A stretch of DNA of 37,473 nt, from the IMG/VR virus record IMGVR_UViG_3300011113_000302, positions 1 to 37,473 of that record, one strand, 5' to 3'. Below are positions 35,404 through 37,473 of this stretch, piece after piece. The stretch comes from a virus. How positions within the stretch are numbered: position 1 is the first letter of the stretch; every line of letters starts with the position of its first letter. A program made the translations under genes and the position numbers. The notes under the pieces were generated by a model. The model was not told the origin of the DNA. It was given only the letters and a program-made list of their open reading frames with translations, and searched no databases.

Positions 35404-37473
35404 GTGAAGAATGATTCGAGTGTATACTGTTTCTCTGTTTGCCAACCAATACAATCAAGAATTGATTTAATCGGTTCTACAAAAGATTTTTCAAATTGAG
35501 TTTCGTAATCAATGTATTCTTGTAGATTAAACTCTTTAGGCAATCTTGTTGGGAATGAAACTACCATATCTCTGAAAGGATTCGGCGTTTTGAGATAGGT
35601 AAACTTCAACTTCTCACCCTCTTGTATCAAAGGATACTTAGTCAACAAATTATGCTGCTTAAGGAAATGATTGTAGAGTATCGCACCTTTCACATGAATT
35701 GGTGTACCTTTTCTGTATATTGTAACAGAATCAGCATACTCTTTCAAGCCATTGCAACCTCTTGGGAAAGAAATATCTTCAACCGGCAGTTTACGAAACT
35801 CTTCTCTGAAATCTGACACAAATTTTTGTACAGTTTCTTCATCCGTGTTCACAATTAAGTCAACCAGTTTATACATCTTGTCACGCACAACGGTAGGTGT
35901 TGATGACTTAACCATCTCAAGACCCATGACCTTGAGTTTTGGTTTGGCGTACTGCACACCTTCATTGTTGTACACATTCAGAATATAACGTTTCTTTGCT
36001 GTCCAGATACCTTTATCAGACAAGCCTTCACGTTTCATTTGCATCTTTTGGTCGAACGCATGAACATATTCAGCAAGGTCTTGATAACTCTTATCAATGT
36101 ATGGTTGAATTTTCTCTTCACAGATTTTGTCCATGAAGGTGATAACTTTCTGAGCCTCTGGTTTTTCTTTATACACAGAGTCAACCAGTGGACCAAGATT
36201 GAGATAGATCGAATCTGTATCTGAAGCAATAACATAGTCTTTGTCGGTTTTCAATAATTTGTTTAGATATTCGTTGAGTTTGTTTTCAATCCAACGAATT
36301 GACAATTGACCTGCTTGTGTAACAGCAAGTGCTTGTCTCAAATCATAGAACCGAAAATACTGTGAACCCATTGCACCATAAGCAGAGTTCAACGAAACTT
36401 TTTTAGCCAACTGTAGATTGTTATATCTGGCAATTAGCTTTTCAATTTCTTTTCGTTTAGTTACATCTTTTTCATTTTCATAGTCTTGTTGTTCCTTCAG
36501 CATCAACTTCTTGAACTTTTTACGATCTTCATACATCTCAATCATCATGGCTGGCAAGAAGCCTTGTTTGTCTGTGCGAAAGAACTGACCGTTTGGTGTA
36601 ATTGTCACATTGTTCATCACACTTGTATCAAGTTCTCTGTCGAGCAAACTTTCTACTGATGCTTGCGTAGAGAGCCGACGCATATCATCTGTGTAATCTT
36701 CTTTCTCAACCAATGTTTCTGGTGAGATGTTGTACTGCATGATCAAATGTGGATACAGACTGTTCAAGTCAAATGATGCAACCCAATTGTGCAAACCAAT
36801 CTGTGGTTCTTTGACATATGCACCTTCAAACGCTTCATTCTTCTTGGCAACACGGCGTGGTGGAACAACAATCTTACGCTCAAGCAAATAGTTATATATC
36901 AGAGCATCCCACATTCTTGTTTGTGCAAAGATGTCATCATAATTTGTTTTGGTGTCATATGCCAGAGTCAATGCCAGTTCAATCAACTTCAATTTATCTT
37001 CGAGTTTCAACACAAGATGTACATCTTTAATGTTATACTCAATAAATTTTTGATGATCAAGTTTGTATAACTGATGAAGGTTATCATACTCATCATATGA
37101 TAATTTACTTTCACCAAGTTCTACACTTGCAACTGTCTCAAGACGATAGTTTTCAATGTTCTTACCACCAGGCGCATACCACTGATATAGTTCAAGGTAA
37201 TCAAGAACAGAGATGCCAACAAGATCATAGACAATCTGTTCTTTACCTTTGAACATAGTCTTTCTTTCTGAATAGACCGACCATGGTGATAACTTGTTTA
37301 CTACATCATCGCCAAATAAACGTGAGAAGCGATTGACAAGGTAAGGAACATCAAAGAACTTGATATTCCAACCAGTAACAACGTCAGGCCAATTGCTTGA
37401 CCAGTCAGTAATAAACCGCTCACACAAATCGATTTCATCTTCGCAGCGAATGTAAGTTTCTTCACCTTTTACC
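35400..37473 (-). CDS. 43: DNA polymerase, family B (T4 gp43-like), N-terminus cut off
   Basis: The frame runs to the window edge, so the N-terminal part is missing; about 690 residues remain. The first visible part contains the exonuclease Exo II motif (G-W-N-I-K-F-F-D-V-P-Y-L) and Exo III (Y-N-I-K-D-V-H-L). Polymerase motifs A (D-L-N-S-L-Y-P), B (K-V-S-L-N-S-A-Y-G) and C (A-S-D-T-D-S-I-Y) are intact, so this is an active proofreading polymerase. It ends E-S-F-F-T, a candidate C-terminal clamp-binding tail. It heads the replication block; the stop overlaps the membrane-protein start. Confidence 0.97.
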   Translation of the reverse strand, partial: VKGEETYIRCEDEIDLCERFITDWSSNWPDVVTGWNIKFFDVPYLVNRFSRLFGDDVVNKLSPWSVYSERKTMFKGKEQIVYDLVGISVLDYLELYQWYAPGGKNIENYRLETVASVELGESKLSYDEYDNLHQLYKLDHQKFIEYNIKDVHLVLKLEDKLKLIELALTLAYDTKTNYDDIFAQTRMWDALIYNYLLERKIVVPPRRVAKKNEAFEGAYVKEPQIGLHNWVASFDLNSLYPHLIMQYNISPETLVEKEDYTDDMRRLSTQASVESLLDRELDTSVMNNVTITPNGQFFRTDKQGFLPAMMIEMYEDRKKFKKLMLKEQQDYENEKDVTKRKEIEKLIARYNNLQLAKKVSLNSAYGAMGSQYFRFYDLRQALAVTQAGQLSIRWIENKLNEYLNKLLKTDKDYVIASDTDSIYLNLGPLVDSVYKEKPEAQKVITFMDKICEEKIQPYIDKSYQDLAEYVHAFDQKMQMKREGLSDKGIWTAKKRYILNVYNNEGVQYAKPKLKVMGLEMVKSSTPTVVRDKMYKLVDLIVNTDEETVQKFVSDFREEFRKLPVEDISFPRGCNGLKEYADSVTIYRKGTPIHVKGAILYNHFLKQHNLLTKYPLIQEGEKLKFTYLKTPNPFRDMVVSFPTRLPKEFNLQEYIDYETQFEKSFVEPIKSILDCIGWQTEKQYTLESFFT

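Noticed and set aside
1-37473. tRNA genes, CRISPR arrays, insertion sequences or integrase
   Set aside because: No cloverleaf-like segment, regular repeat-spacer series, transposase or terminal inverted repeats were seen; gaps between genes are too small to hold most of these.
1-37473. Assignment to a cyanophage because of similar hypothetical proteins
   Set aside because: No photosynthesis or carbon-metabolism host genes are in the window, and the conserved proteins are shared with phages of other marine and freshwater bacteria.

Overview
This window comes from the genome of a large tailed phage of the T4 type (contractile-tail myovirus lineage). Every convincing gene reads on the minus strand, so transcription runs from high to low coordinates. 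The evidence is a set of T4-lineage core genes: family-B DNA polymerase gp43 (cut by the window edge), UvsX recombinase, gp41 helicase and gp61 primase, with NrdA/NrdB ribonucleotide reductase, ThyX and a GH19 endolysin with an i-spanin/o-spanin pair. The spanins and an LpxH-like lipid A phosphatase point to a Gram-negative host. Several small conserved proteins resemble those of marine cyanophages and pelagiphages. No photosynthesis gene is present, so the host cannot be named. I see no tRNA, CRISPR array, insertion sequence or integrase.

Layout in transcription order. (1) 37473-31786: gp43, a coiled-coil membrane protein, UvsX, a small conserved protein and gp41. (2) 31783-28881: a perfect T4 late promoter, a PD-(D/E)XK-like protein, a protein with a KxDG nucleotidyltransferase motif, a small conserved protein and an A-type Fe-S carrier. 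(3) 28884-22293: a tightly overlapped sugar/cyclitol cassette with two or three glycosyltransferase-like proteins, a methyltransferase, a nucleotidyltransferase, an APH-fold kinase, a 2-epi-5-epi-valiolone-synthase-like cyclase and an SDR. (4) 22297-14364: a late block with an 853-aa nucleotidylyltransferase/P-loop-kinase protein, two Cys-motif proteins, a virion protein, two modular repeat proteins and a small virion protein closed by a UUCG terminator. (5) 14326-10104: a conserved structural-type protein, an adhesin-like protein and the lysis genes. (6) 10103-3424: a sigma70-type promoter followed by primase, ThyX, NrdA, thioredoxin and NrdB with small accessory genes. (7) 3392-1: LpxH-like phosphatase, GT2 glycosyltransferase, exported proteins, secreted thermonuclease, zinc ribbon, GIY-YIG nuclease and a truncated gene.

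The most interesting signal is a pair of linked patterns. Five proteins begin with a decapeptide resembling the capsid-targeting sequence of T4 internal head proteins (MKTYQEFIAE), and four of these carry an acidic residue where the T4 prohead protease would cut. Two neighbouring proteins are strings of small modules, one of them HicA-toxin-like, separated by E-(E/S)-V-E-x-(L/I)-D-E linkers that also fit the (L/I)-x-E specificity of that protease. Together they suggest that this phage packages enzymes and module strings in the head for release into the host. This is an inference from sequence pattern.

Intergenic gaps are very short, and most neighbouring genes overlap as ATGA or TAATG. No gene-free stretch exceeds about 105 bases. 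The longest gap, 3322-3423, holds one late-promoter-like box and two short possible hairpins. Late-promoter-like boxes (NATAAATA or N-C-TAAATA) recur in the few real gaps, and three of them contain the upstream gene's stop codon.
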